Assembly (NCBI GenBank): GCA_016617855.1
Contig: JAECUM010004987.1
Location: 97,001-161,000, forward strand
Length of the DNA: 64,000 bases
From: Megalonaias nervosa
Taxonomy: Eukaryota; Mollusca; Bivalvia; Unionida; Unionidae
Direction of reading: 5' to 3'
Both the position numbers and the translations under genes were made by a program. Shown in pieces: positions 25,166-36,539 of the stretch. The notes beneath the pieces are model-generated. The model ran no database searches, had not been told where the DNA came from, and saw only the letters and a list, made by a program, of their open reading frames with translations. How positions within the stretch are numbered: position 1 is the stretch's first letter; every line of letters starts with the position of its first letter.

Positions 25166-25530
25166 TGGCTAGCAACATTTAGAGAATGATAAGATTGCAG
25201 GAGGCGGTAGACACACTAGGCATGATGGAGGAGATGCTACTTAGAATGCAGCTTGGGGCTTATAGCTCGCACAGATTGGCTATGGAAATCAACAATTTAA
25301 ATAGAGGAAAGGAGATATTAAATGAGATGATTAGAATTGAAAAGGACGAAAAGGAAGATTTAGAAGACAAAATTAGGATGTGGAAGTGGAACGAAAAAAT
25401 AGAAAAGGGAGAAGAAAATGAAAAAAGAAGAAACGGGAAAAGGAGGAGGAGAAGGAAAAACAGGAGGAGGAAAAGAATGAGAAGAAGAAAAAAGTGGAGG
25501 ACAGAAAATAAGAAGTTGGTGGAAGAATAG
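25166..25530 (+). CDS. Short coiled-coil/basic protein of the Polinton-like family, copy 1
   Basis: The main frame runs from the ATG at 25,186 to 25,530. Its N-terminal part, LQEAVDTLGMMEEML then YSSHRLAME then RGKEIL, is clearly homologous to the minus-strand ORF at 45,859-45,524. The C-terminal half is a very basic Arg/Lys coil. An in-frame ATG at 25,166 is followed by a TAG five codons later, so the original start may have been there. Function unknown. A basic tail suggests nucleic-acid or nuclear binding (inference). Followed 35 bases after its stop by a histone-type 3' stem-loop. Confidence 0.6.
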
Positions 25531-25560
25531 AAGAACTTAGAAGAAGACAAAGAAGAAAAC

Positions 25561-25600
25561 CAAAGGCCCTTTTCAGGGCCACTCCACTGCCTCGAAAAGA
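25561..25600 (+). promoter_or_regulatory. Histone-mRNA-type 3' stem-loop plus downstream purine element
   Basis: The stem GGCCCT (25,565-25,570), loop TTTC and stem AGGGCC (25,575-25,580) have the 5' flank CCAAA and the 3' flank ACTCC. This is the canonical histone 3' hairpin with a six-base-pair stem and four-base loop. 'gaaaaga' at 25,594-25,600 sits where the U7-pairing histone downstream element lies. In metazoan histone mRNAs this pair directs cleavage without polyadenylation, through the stem-loop binding protein and U7 snRNP. No histone gene is present; the upstream gene is the short coiled-coil protein. Confidence 0.8.
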
Positions 25601-25729
25601 TTTATTCTTTCTTGTCTAAAAAAGTTTATTGATTGTATAATTTATCTTTTAACTCACAAAAACATTATTGTCTTATCTAAATTTGTTTTTAGTCAATTGT
25701 ATAATTTGGGTATAATATTATAATATCCA

Positions 25730-25965
25730 CAATCACGAACGCGAATGATTCAAACTTTATATAGAAATGACACAGGTGGCATGGCGTCACGGTATTTGCT
25801 ATATACTATTCACAAATACGAACGCGAATGATTCAAACTTAATATAGAAATGTCACAGGTGGCATGACGTCACGGTACTTGCTATACACAAACACGGACG
25901 CGAATGATTCAAACTTTATATAGAAATGACACAGGTGGTATGACGTCACGGAACTTGCTACATTG
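25730..25965 (+). repeat. Three ~78-bp tandem units with CRE-like palindromes
   Basis: Three diverged copies start near 25,734, 25,811 and 25,889. Each holds 'acgcgaatgattcaaactt.atatagaaatg.cacaggtgg.atg.cgtcacgg'. In copies 2 and 3 the sequence contains the exact palindrome TGACGTCA, a cAMP-response/ATF site; copy 1 has GGCGTCA instead. Each unit also has an AT-rich TATA-like part. The position, near the end of the element, suggests a subterminal control or replication region. Confidence 0.8.
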
Positions 25966-25974
25966 TTGCAAGTG

Positions 25975-26215
25975 TCCAGTACCGTAACGTCACCCTACCT
26001 GTTCCATTCCTCTTGTCCCTATACAAAATTCCCATTGTCCATATAGAGTCCCAGGGTGTGCTAGTCGCTATACAAAATTCCCATTGTCCGTATACAGTCC
26101 CAGGGTGAATTTTTGTCCGAATAAATCTTGTCCGTATACAGTCCCGGGGGGGGGGGAGGGGGGTCTGTAATGCTAATTCCCATTGTCCGTATACTATCCC
26201 ACTACACTACTACTA
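25975..26215. repeat. Polinton-like subterminal repeat region (right end remnant)
   Basis: Repeats of 'ttcccattgtcc.tata.agtcccagggtg', about four copies, interrupted by a poly-G run at 26,147-26,161. The inverse complement of 45,120-45,240 shows the same style, 'ttgtcgctatacagtccc'. Together with the inverted copies of the short gene, this indicates that 24.98-26.2 kb and the 45-kb region are equivalent ends of related elements in opposite orientation. The exact terminus and target-site duplication cannot be fixed by eye. Confidence 0.55.
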
Positions 26216-26790
26216 GTGAACTTTATTTATGCATAAGGCACATACAGATTCTTTTAGCCGCCTTGTCACAGGAAAATAGTCAATATAGCTCTTTACTGTC
26301 AAAAATGAATGTAAAAAAAGAGGGGTTGATGGCAGTGTTGGTTCAGTATAAAAGCCACCAGTTGTATAAGGAATTAAGCTGATTGCCGAAGTCAAAATCT
26401 CACATGCATGCTTTCTACAAAAATCATTAGTTTGTTTTTATTTTTATCTTCAGTGTAAAATTAATCTCATTTTTGTGCAATAGGTTATTGTCGGATGAAA
26501 ATTCACCAGATAAACTGTCCAGTGAGACCTGTAGTAAATAAGCCTTAGTGTCTAATACTCGTACCGATCACGGAGCAGATTCTGTATTATCTTTTAATAC
26601 TACCGGAACCAGCATCCGTCTTGGCTTTAATAGTTGAAGTGTGATGACGTCATCAACCGTCATTTCTACTATCCTAACTTTAACTAGATATTTCTACTCA
26701 GGAAATTTATATAAAATTATCATATGATACAATCTGAAATAAAAGGCAAGTTAAACATTTTATTTTGTGAAATTACTTTCAAAGTGTTAT
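26216..26790. other. No gene recognised
   Basis: Short frames only; no recognisable repeat or protein. Confidence 0.45.
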
Positions 26791-26794
26791 TCAT

Positions 26795-27155
26795 CCCGTG
26801 GAAGAATCGGCTACTTCCACCTGATGGCACCAATTTTGATTTATGGGTCGGAGTATTGGGTTTCTACAAAGCAGTTGACACTGAAATTGTACATACGTCA
26901 TTTTGCAACTGTATTATTTGTATTACAAAACACACACCAAATACTTTTACTATAATTAACTGGATAGAATACTAATGCAAGTAGTAAGATGTATAATAAT
27001 TCTTAAGTACTAGTTCAAATTATTAAAAATAACTGATGATAGATACCCAAAATAAGGCTATAACCTACAGTTGACATGGGACGAACACTGTGACTGCTGG
27101 GCGAATCACAGGGGCCTACAACGTAACTGCAAGTCATACATATATTATGTTATAG
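26795..27155 (+). mobile_element. LINE reverse-transcriptase tail fragment, copy A
   Basis: The frame at 26,767-26,955 reads 'APILIYGSEYWVSTKQLTLKL', the (L/I)-(L/I)-YGSE-W block found after the catalytic core in CR1/Jockey-like non-LTR reverse transcriptases. The DNA from about 26,825 to 27,155 matches 43,436-43,770 in the same orientation, well beyond the coding part. Disrupted. Confidence 0.65.
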
Positions 27156-28609
27156 ACCATTTTCCAATATTATTTTTAGCTGGACAAACCTATCCCCCAG
27201 CCGCATCCGGTACGGTCATGTGCATTTGACGTAGGGCAACTCGAGTGACCTACACTTCTTGCATGAATAGAAATTTGTCATTATAGATCGCCGCTGATAG
27301 TAGTAAACAGTAATATGCCAGCTCACGAGTAGTTGAGTTGAACTGTATGTTTTCCTCAAGTATTTTTAATAATGGGTATCTATTGCTTTAGGTTACTGCA
27401 TTGTGACTCTCATCTTAGCTCCGCCTCCCCCTTCTGACTACATGGTAATGAATAATCCGATAATAAACAAGTTAACTTGCCTGACTAGCAGCAAACAATG
27501 AACACCAAATCATACTATGCAGTCAGATTCCTCAAAGACTTCCTTTGCGTTAAAAAAAATTAAATGGGAATGAATGTGAACCACAATAAACTGTACATAA
27601 TACATTAGATTGACTGTAAGTAATTTATACTCTCTCTCTCTCTCTCTCTCTCTCGTCTTATTTTGCTAACTCCTTGAATAAACATGGATAATAACGATGA
27701 GTTAACTCATCCTGTCATATAGGTGCAAAGGCCAGTTACTACAGTACCATCAACTTTGTGTAACTCGTGTGGCTACTCGGATAGGGCTTGTGATCTCATT
27801 ATGTTGGCATTGATGCTTTGTTCACCTGTGTTTTTGACGTAACAAGTGTGCACCCATCCACTACGAAATTAATAATATGCTTCAAAGAGATTTGCAAGCC
27901 TTCAAGTTTTCGCGTGTATATGGTCCTGATGAGTCAACTAAATACACGTAGATTTGAACAAATTGTAATTCTGGCCACATAGTATAATCGTCCTCCCCCA
28001 CCCCGTCCCCTTTCTGAAATGGATCATCCATCTTTTTAAGCCCTATCCAGGACCGCGGACTGGGTAGGAGAAATTTCGGTGGCCCACCACGGTAGGGGTA
28101 GGGGTGGGGTCCACCGCTGTATCAATCTGTAATTCATAAGGGGTCTACAGGAGAATTTTTTTTCTAGGGCAAACAAATCCTGTCCGCTGCCCTGGTCCTC
28201 TGTGATGCAATTTGAAACACCCTCCCAGCCTCCCTACAGTTGCATCCATATAGAGAGCATACCTTCCGCTCCACTACTAATTATTCATGGTGTTTGGCGT
28301 CAGTCCCTATAAAAAAGGGAGATCACACTGCCAGACCATCAACTAGGTGGGCCGACAAATGTTTAGCTTTTTAGCTAAACGTTTCAGTTTAGGAGAGTTG
28401 GAATTGCGATCTAGTGGTAGTTTTTCTAAGCTATTATAATTGGATAAGAATTCGCGAAGAAATATATTCTACTAAGAAAACAATTGTTTCTCGAGAAATT
28501 TCACCCAACAACTTGTTGCGCTCTTTCTAGAAACTGCATGTTCGTATTAACCTAACTTTATCAGAAAGCGTCTTCGAGATATTAATCAGTGTGTGCGTCT
28601 GTGTGTATG

Positions 28610-28610
<1 letters not shown>
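27156..28610. other. No gene recognised; (TC)n at 27,631-27,654
   Basis: Unassigned sequence with a short TC microsatellite and a C-rich stretch near 28,000. No motif is recognised on either strand. Confidence 0.45.

Positions 28611-28612
<2 letters not shown>

Positions 28613-28651
<39 letters not shown>
28613..28651. repeat. (GA)n microsatellite
   Basis: About 39 bases of GA dinucleotide just upstream of a LINE copy. Confidence 0.95.
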
Positions 28652-28657
<6 letters not shown>

Positions 28658-28739
28658 GATATATACTTTGTGTGATACCCCCAAGGTCTTGCGAGGATGG
28701 GGAGGATGATCAACCAAACGGCCAGATAAAAGATACAAA

Positions 28740-30890
28740 TGTTTGATCAACGGACAACGAGCCAGAATACGGACACATCTATAGTCTACAGTTGTGGCAA
28801 AACATGTAAAAACGAGAGGGGACTTAAAATTCACCTTACCAAGATTGGTTATCTTCCGATACTGAATCGAGTACAGCGCACAGGGCAACCTAGTGAGATG
28901 AGGAGGAGAATGACCAGGACACACACCTTAGGAACCGACATTTCCAAGTACTAGAGGTTGAAAATGATTTCAGGAAAGAGGGGTAGAACATAGCTACTTT
29001 GGTGGAGTTTAGCTAAAGACTTGAGCTGAATACTCAAGGAAGGTCTGCAACGCTAATCGCGACTGTTAGTCGACAGTAACTAAAAGTCAAATGGCCCGTC
29101 ATTTCAAACGAATAGCATGGAGACAGACGAGGACTCAGACCAATTATTATAAGTTACATATGCAGAACGTTTTGATAGAAAGGCTTAAGCCCTGACACCA
29201 AAATCTATAATATGAGAGAAATTTGCTTTGGGAAAGAAGAAAAGAAGCAGAGAAATAAATTGCATCAAGAAATGGCAGATCTGGCAGATTGCAAAACGAA
29301 GAGCAGAGCTGCGGAGACTGACAAGGAGGTATCAAAATGCAATGAATGAAGAGAAAACAGAACTTAGATCCCTTAGAAATACCCTACGTGAAATGCAGAA
29401 CAAACAAAAGAGAAGACCAGAAAACAAAAGAAAGGACAGAAAGGAGTCTATGTAGAAGAACACATAAACCCTGAAGAACCAGCAGTCCCAATTGACAGTT
29501 CAGAACCAAGTCTGCGGGAAGTGAAGGACATTATGAAAGACAGAAAAGCCTCACCCTGGACCAAAGGGTGTTCCTTACAAATTTAAAAAAATACTGTCCA
29601 AGACTCACCAGAAGACTTTGGAAGATAATTAAGGTCATATGGAGAAAAGGCAAGTTGACAGAGTTGGCTGCTTGCAGAGTGCTGCTTTATTCCTAAGGAA
29701 GAGAATTCGGCAGGAATCAAGCAATTCAGGAAATATACTTTCTAGATGTGGAAAGGAAAATATGCCTAGTCATTATAACCGGGCCTCTCAGGAAATACAT
29801 GCTTGAGAACAAGTACATCGGTTCGGAAAGGTGGCATTCTGAGAATACATGGTTGGCTTGAGGACACAAGTGTTTTAACTAAGATCACCCAGGATGCCAT
29901 AGAAAACAAATGCGATCTCACAGTGCTGTGATTAGACCTAGCCAAAGCATATGGTAGAATTCCACACAAGTTGCTGAACCTGACTCTAGAGAAATATCAT
30001 GTACCAGGATACATAATTTATTGACACCTTGATAGTTTAGATAGATAGGTGCAGGATAGACACATGTTCAGAGTAGGAGAGGAAGCAATATCAAAACTGA
30101 TTGAGCAACCAATTAAAAGCCTCAGCAAGTGGTTTAAGAATCCCATCAATGACAATGAGAGTATGGTAGAAGCGACAAACCAAAGACTGGAAGCCGTAAA
30201 AAAGAGTGGGCTAAAAAAGACGTACAAATCCTGATGCTACCAGCAATGGTATTGTACCAAGAATACTTTGGCCACTACTAGTATACCAACTCTCATTGCC
30301 ATTGCCAGCTGTAGAAGCAGTCGAATGTTCAATACATATCTGGGATGATGGATGGAAGTGCCAAAGAGCTTCAGCAGTATCAGCTTATACAGAACCAGGA
30401 GCAAGCTTCAGTCACCACTATCATCAGTAACACAGGAGCTCAAGGTGACTAAGGCCAGGCAGGTGATGATGTTGAAAGACAGTGCAGATGAGAAGGTGAG
30501 AGAAGCAACAGTGGAGGTATTGACAGGTAGGAAGTGGGTGGCAGCAAAGCCAGAATCCAGACTGAGACACAGCAACATGGTAGGCACAGTAGGAACAGAA
30601 AGGTTTGGTCAGGGATGTCTAAAAAAGCCAACATGGCAAGCAGCAAGCATCAATGTGAAGTGTGTCATGATCTAGAAAGAAGTGCATCTTGCTGAAGAGG
30701 AGGATAGGCAAGTCAAAGCTGTCAGCATGAGGAAGTAGTTTGATATGCTATTGTGTGAAAGAGAGGTCCAGAAAACTATATTGGAGTGACATCTAGAGAG
30801 CTGATGCCCAGAAAATCAGCTTCCTTTAATGCTCAGTGTATGATGTTCTCCTTACACCAACAAACCTAAAGATATGGGGACAAATCATGA
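28740..30890 (+). mobile_element. LINE (non-LTR retrotransposon), copy 2, decayed but nearly full coding length
   Basis: In order: a C2H2-like N-terminal finger 'CGKTCKNERGLKIHLTKIG' (28,795-28,850), a Lys/Arg/Glu-rich stretch (29,230-29,455), 'VKDIMKDRKASPW' (29,520s), 'FIPKEE' and 'LDLAKAYGRIPHKLL' (29,935-29,980; the first catalytic Asp of the reverse transcriptase). The thumb/C-terminal part follows with 'SSISLYRTRSKLQSPLSSVTQE', 'LTGRKW' and 'AESR...MVGTVGTERF' (30,380-30,650). A final part with 'SVYDVL'-like residues ends near 30,890. Many stops and frameshifts. The YADD-type box was not found. Confidence 0.8.
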
Positions 30891-31310
30891 TGCAAACTGA
30901 AAAACTCTATGGAAGACAAGCAAATCCGATAATGTAGCTCCAAGAGATGGTTGTTATCATTGGCGCAATGGTTAAGTGCTTGCTGATATTGCCAGTGTAG
31001 ATACAGGCAGGAGAATGAAACTGCAAGTGAAAAGCACTCCAAACTTCATTAGCTTTTTGAGAAGGAGTGAGACAGAAAAACAAAAGACTGAAGCAAAAGA
31101 CATCTTGTCAAGCACACAGGACTGGGTAATTGAAGCAGATGTTAAAGAGCAGGTGAGTTCCCACAAGACATTTGTAACACCGTCAGACATGGTATTGTAC
31201 TGTGGTCAGCATGTACAGTACCAACAGGTGGTTTTGTTGGAAGTTAAGTCTTTTGATGTTTTTGTCAACCGGCAACATGGCTTTGACATCATTGAAACAA
31301 ACTGATACAC
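30891..31310. other. No gene recognised
   Basis: An open frame at 30,976-31,305 without motifs. The tRNA-like A-box string 'tggcgcaatggttaagtgc' at 30,960 has no matching B box, so it is not called as a SINE. Confidence 0.4.
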
Positions 31311-31625
31311 ATTTGGAAAACTCTGGCTGGGTGCATCATGACTTGGCAAAGCTTTCTATTATGTTGTTCCATAAAACAATGTTTTCCTCCAGCCTCTAAT
31401 TGCCCCAATGTTCAAAACATCGTTTGTGTCAATGGCCAAGGCAAGTAGTTTTTGATGAAAAATTACTTATTCTGAATAAAAACAACTCTTACTCCCTGAA
31501 GCAGTTTAAGTGTTTTGGTGTGATTATATAAAGTATTATCTTGGAAGTCCTTTTGTGTCTTGGGGTTTTGAGATGAAAATTCCATGAGAACTACCTCAAA
31601 TTAAGTTATGTGAATGAAGTGTTAT
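31311..31625 (+). repeat. Interspersed repeat, copy B
   Basis: Same family as 2,641-2,960. It carries the same order of shared blocks and differs by scattered substitutions. Confidence 0.7.
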
Positions 31626-32019
31626 TATGTGTGATTAATATTTTAACATTTAAAGCATAAAATTACACTCTTTGTTCTGATATGTTTTATTATTAAACAT
31701 TGTTGATTTTATTACAATTTTTCTGACTCTGTGTAAATTGGAAACAAAGCAAAGAAAAGAGAGAAAATTTATATTTCTATTTCAATGGCAGTTTTACAAA
31801 CAGATCATAATTTTGAATGACTATTTCCAACATATAGGAATACATTAAGTTATTAATATATAGGAATACATTAAGTTCCTTAGAGTTATGGTGTTGAAAA
31901 GAACAACACTGGTGGATTATATTCATACTATGTGCATAAAACATTTAATAATTAAAAAACACACAATTACATTTTATCTGGAAGTATCTTGAATGCTTGT
32001 ATTGATAGAAGCAGCGATA

Positions 32020-32085
32020 CAAAAACAGCTGTTTGTAATGACAAAAACAGCTGTTTGCAATGACAAAAACAGCTGTTTGTAATGA
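32020..32085. repeat. Three 22-bp tandem units, each a palindromic E-box
   Basis: Three copies of 'caaaaacagctgtttgtaatga' with one substitution in the middle copy. Each contains the palindrome AAACAGCTGTTT, with an E-box CAGCTG in the centre. Could bind basic helix-loop-helix factors, but nothing nearby shows a gene it would serve. Confidence 0.9.
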
Positions 32086-32183
32086 TCACTGCAACTCTTA
32101 AACTGATATATCTTTAACGCACAAAACTATTTGAAAAAGAAGCAAAAGAGATATCCATGAATTTTGTTGATTCAACACATTTG

Positions 32184-32186
<3 letters not shown>

Positions 32187-32250
<64 letters not shown>
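32187..32250. repeat. (AT)n microsatellite
   Basis: About 64 bases of AT dinucleotide ending in a short CA run. Confidence 0.97.
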
Positions 32251-32256
<6 letters not shown>

Positions 32257-33335
32257 GGCCATTGATATGTACAAACAAGAATTTTACCCAAAGGAGATCT
32301 GCAAACAAACAAAAAAATAAATAATAAGAAAAGTAGAAAGGACTAACATACACACTCATATGCATTTGATGATTATATCAGAAGACTACATTGTGAGTGA
32401 AGTGTTAATCAAAATAACTTTATTGTCTGCAAGTATATTGTGAGTTACTGTGTTATTAGCATCCCTCGATGCTTTGTCCAAAAACAATATGGTGGCAGCT
32501 GGGCACATTACATTATGGTCTATATTTATCACAGGGTTGACTTCAATATAAATACTATATAGTCCTTTGTACTACCCTGTTATCTGATACACTGATGTCC
32601 TCTTTACTTCATCCACAGTAGTACTCCACCACTACTGTAAAACTCCATGGTGATCAATAATTTTTATTTGAAGGTTTTTTTTGCATGACATTTAGATTAA
32701 CACTGTACATAGTTTTCAACAATCAGGACTTAATTGATATTTGGTTAAATTATATTAGAGTTAAATGTTAGAACAATAATTAATGTTTACCGGTAATTTA
32801 ATCTGAGTAAATGTGCATATATGCCCATGCTGATACACACTTTAATTGATAGGAATAAAGTAAATGAAATTGTAAGAGAAACTCCTAAACTAAAAGCTGC
32901 AAGGAAACCTTTACACCTAGTACTAAAACGCTACACCCTTTTGGAAACAGGTCTAAAAAGCCCAATTGAAAACGCATCCCCAAACAAAAATTACCACACT
33001 TTCACAAAATCGCCCCCCCCCCCGTTTCAGTCAATAACATTTGATATTAATTAAAAAAGGAATGATGTTATATTTTGTTGATTACAGTTAATAAAAAAGA
33101 TTGAAGATAAAATGTGACTTTATTAATAAAATGATTGAAGTTATACTTGATTAGTTACATTTAATACAAAAAGATTAGTTACATTGAATACAAAAAGATT
33201 AGTTACATTTAATGCAAAATGATGAAAGATAAAATATGAATTTATTATAAAATCAATGACAAACCTACAAGAGCACCACCTGGAATGTGTTTGATCAACC
33301 TATGCACACAAACTATGATGCATAGGTATGGCAAC
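32251..33335. other. No gene recognised; ~24-bp tandem repeat at 33,149-33,222
   Basis: AT-rich. Three units of 'gattagttacatt.aata.aaaa' lie at 33,149-33,222. A poly-C run lies at 33,011-33,022. Confidence 0.6.
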
Positions 33336-33339
33336 ATCG

Positions 33340-33535
33340 TCTTAAGAAATCCATTGATTAGTCCTGTATGTATTCTCATGTGACCTTTCAAACTACCTTT
33401 CTGCTTAAATACTTTATCACAAACTTCACATTTGAATGGTTTATCATCAGTGTTTATCCTCGTATGCTTCCTGAAATCGCTACTAGACGTAACCATTTTA
33501 TCACAATCTTGACGTTTTAATGTTCTATCTCCAGA
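33340..33535 (-). pseudogene. C2H2 zinc-finger fragment
   Basis: One full finger, '[29 protein letters not shown]', read in pieces, plus a damaged one upstream (D-C-D-K-M). Same family as the relics at 6.5 and 13.5 kb. It ends abruptly at 33,345. Confidence 0.7.
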
Positions 33536-34099
33536 ATGTATTACTTCTACTTCTTTGGATTTTAGTCGTTTTCGCTTGTTGGCATGTACGATTCGTTAAT
33601 TTGCACGCGTTTGCGTGCTACTTAATTTGTGCGATATTCGCTATTATTATGCCACCAGAGCAAGCCACCGGAAGCAACGGCGCCAAAACGTTCCCCACTC
33701 TTCCAAGGCTGCAACCAAGTACACGTTACGATAATTGCATTTAGTTCAAATTTGTGCCCAGTTTCCTACTTTTGTTCGGCGGTCCCTAACTTGATGCCAA
33801 ACATGTGAAAAGTCACATCCGGGTCAAATATTCCTGAGTTGTGAATTAGCCTATTGTTCAGTTATTGTATTTTCGTGTACTATGCGTACTTGTATTTTCC
33901 GAAAAACATCATCCAGTCAGTTTGGCTTATAGTAGCCTGAAAAATTTTTGTAATATGCATTCGGGTCGTGATTTTATTAGTTGTTTAGGAGCTTGCCAAT
34001 CAGAATCTTTTCAGGGCCAAGTTGTTGGTCGAATTGGGATTCCAAGCCAAATTGGAATCCCTTTAATAATATGGCAATTTTTAGCCCTAAAAAGCGCTC

Positions 34100-34740
34100 T
34101 TAGGTCGGCAGCCTGAAGGTCTTCCGTCGGTGTACTCTATCTTGTAGATCTGCCGCGGTACGTAGCTCTTTATATGCTTCATCGGGAATTGCCTCAAACC
34201 CGTACATTTCTGTTAGCTCTCTGGCAAAGTCCATGAGAGTGGTGAGAGGACACTCATGATATAGCTTGGCGTAGTGTGAGTGAGAATGCGCTGTGCAAAC
34301 AGCCATTATTACGGGCTAGGTTTGTTAATCCTTAATGATCTCCATCCCATGTATGTTACAGAACTAACAAAATTTTGGGCCGTTTTTGTCTGGTTAAGGT
34401 TTCCACTAGTCCGAATTTTTCATAACATTGCACAATTCTTCCTCATCCTCTGCATCATCGCCATCTGGTTCCACTTCGTTATCTGAGTTCTGTCCCTCTT
34501 CCGCGTCCTGTTGTAGCTGAGGTGACGTCTCAGTTTCTACTGTATCTTCCGAAGTGATAGGGTGTGTTTGAGCTTCTACGTACTTCATATTAATCTGGCG
34601 AGAAATGGTCTAGGTGGATGTTGTAGTACTAAGCATTTGGGGAGCCAGTATCTGGTGTAGGTCTCTAGGTATGTTGCCAAAATCACTAGCCAGTGTACAG
34701 GGCTGGTTAGCCGCCATATTTTTCACAGGTTTCATCTTCT
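34100..34740 (-). CDS. Unknown ORFs, possibly one decayed gene
   Basis: Three minus-strand pieces follow one another. 34,738-34,590 reads 'MAANQPCTLASDFGNIPRDLHQ'-like sequence. 34,588-34,406 is an acidic stretch with 'DGDDAEDEEEL'. 34,306-34,100 is a 68-residue frame with 'LTTLMDFARELTEMYGFEAIPDEAYKELR'. I do not recognise the family. The order (acidic middle, helical C terminus) is consistent with a single gene with a frameshift, but it could be chance. No neighbouring gene helps. Confidence 0.25.
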
Positions 34741-34799
34741 TCTTCCAGTTAAGTGGCCACTATGTTGGGTCGGAAATCCGGGCATTTTCACATCCGCGC

Positions 34800-35575
34800 A
34801 TTTTGAGTGCATAGTTACGACCGCGGAGGTGACAACAGCCATTATTCATATAACCCATACAGGCTGTGGGAGAAATTTTAAAAAAAAAAGAATGAAGGTG
34901 TGCCTTAGATTTGCAGAACTTGAAATACAGGCTAATTGTGACATGTTTAATATTTATAATCTGATCAAAACTTTGTAACAAAGTACAACAGTGCTGTAGC
35001 AGCAGGTAGGGTGAACCACAGGGGTTCGTTACAAAGAAAATTAGGAGTCTAACCTGTAACAAAATAAGACAAGGTAAGACACGAGTCCGCACCCATTGGT
35101 AGTTCCAACCTTGCTAGTTTATCCTAAATGTGTCTGCTAATTTCCAACTTAAGCCAGCCGTAATTAAGTATAGTTCAATTTTCAAAACAGCTCGACACAC
35201 TGCGTTCAGTTTGTGACATATTGGTGAAAATGCAACAACTGTTCGCCCATTTTGACGTCTGGACAAGAAATAGTCCGGCAGTGCCGTTTGCATTCGGATA
35301 GTCTTGAATTTCACAACTGACCGAAAGGTAAGATCCGAACAACCTCGAGTCCGCAGTAAATATCGTTGTTGTACTTTGTGATGCGTTTTAATTTTGGTGG
35401 CAAAAGCAAATATTGATTTTGGTAAATTTGGTGCTAATTGCTGGTTACATTGTTGTACAGTGCATTGTTTACTCCTGAAACATACTTATTGTCTGAAAAT
35501 ACAAGTCAATGTTTCTTGTAATCACTTAAACAGTTATAAATTTTGTGTTTTTATTGTTGTCCGTATATAAACTTC
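34800..35575. other. No gene recognised
   Basis: Unassigned non-coding sequence. Confidence 0.45.
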
Positions 35576-35582
35576 AAAGATA

Positions 35583-36480
35583 ATGGATGAGCAGCAGTTG
35601 TTAGTTACGAAGATCGCAGAGAAAGGTTATAATTTACTTTTAACAGGCTGTTTTGGAACTGGAAAAACATTCACACTTAGAAGAATTATTGATAAATAAA
35701 CTGTTAATTAAAACACAGGAAAGAATCCCAGATAGCAATTACAGTACATGAGCCAACGTTATCTGCAACCGTAGAAATTTCAACGCCAGGTTATGTCATT
35801 GATATATATCAATCGTCGATTAGGACCGTGCTGGGATGGTCAGAAGTAGCAACACAATTATATGATTATTTATCAAACAACCAGGCATTTATAAAATCTC
35901 CAGAGTATAGAACGCTTAAGTCATGGATAAATCACGGTATATTTTTTCGAAGAGAATATTACCACGCATTGACAGGAAAGAATACTCGTTATGGATGTAC
36001 GATGACGTAATCGAACCGGCTCTAGAGCCGGGTAAACAACTAATCGATGAAATAACACAGGAACATTAAACACACTAAATAATTTGAGAAATTTATTCGG
36101 GCAATATATACTTGAATATCCAAATGATGTGCATAAAAAAAGTCATTGAGATAATACAACATCTGAACCAAGTAAAATCTTATGCAGAATTATTTCCAAA
36201 ATCTGTGATAGAAAGAGCAATTCGCGGCGGCGATGCTACGATAAGTGGTGTAAAATACAGTTATTTCTTGATTATTTTAAGATCAAGGAATCCCAGCTGC
36301 CTACTTTCAAATTACCAATGCTTGATGTTGATGGAATCCAGCCGGGTCTCAATGATATAATCAACGAATATTTCTCTTCAGGTATCATCCGACACAACAA
36401 TGCCGACGTTAACATCGGTGATACTGGTCGTGATATATCATCGGGCGTTGTGAACATCACATCACCTCGTATGTGATGCC
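35583..36480 (+). pseudogene. P-loop NTPase (helicase-like) fragment and unknown downstream ORF pieces
   Basis: The ATG at 35,583 opens a frame with 'GYNLLLTGCFGTGKTFTLRRII', a Walker A motif (G-x4-GKT) in the style of PIF1/SF1 helicases. It stops after 38 codons. Later pieces in other frames (35,828-36,010; 36,112-36,240; 36,285-36,470) are hydrophilic and look coding ('LYDYLSNNQAFIKSPEYRTLKSW', read in part), but I do not recognise them. No Walker B is found. Lying upstream of polymerase 2 on the same strand, it may be part of the same virus-like element. Confidence 0.4.
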
Positions 36481-36539
36481 GTAGATGGCAGATATCAAGT
36501 AGATCTTGAAAAATCAAAATAGGCACAGCAGGTATATAT

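Noticed and set aside
25260..25582. Hydrophobic Leu/Phe-rich frames antisense to the short coiled-coil gene
   Set aside because: Shadow of the Lys/Glu-rich frame on the plus strand.
30955..31010. tRNA-like A box (tggcgcaatggttaagtgc)
   Set aside because: No B box at the expected distance; too weak to call a SINE.
34003..34020. Possible further histone-type hairpin (tcttttcagggcc)
   Set aside because: Only the loop-proximal pairs form, and no gene of the element family lies upstream.
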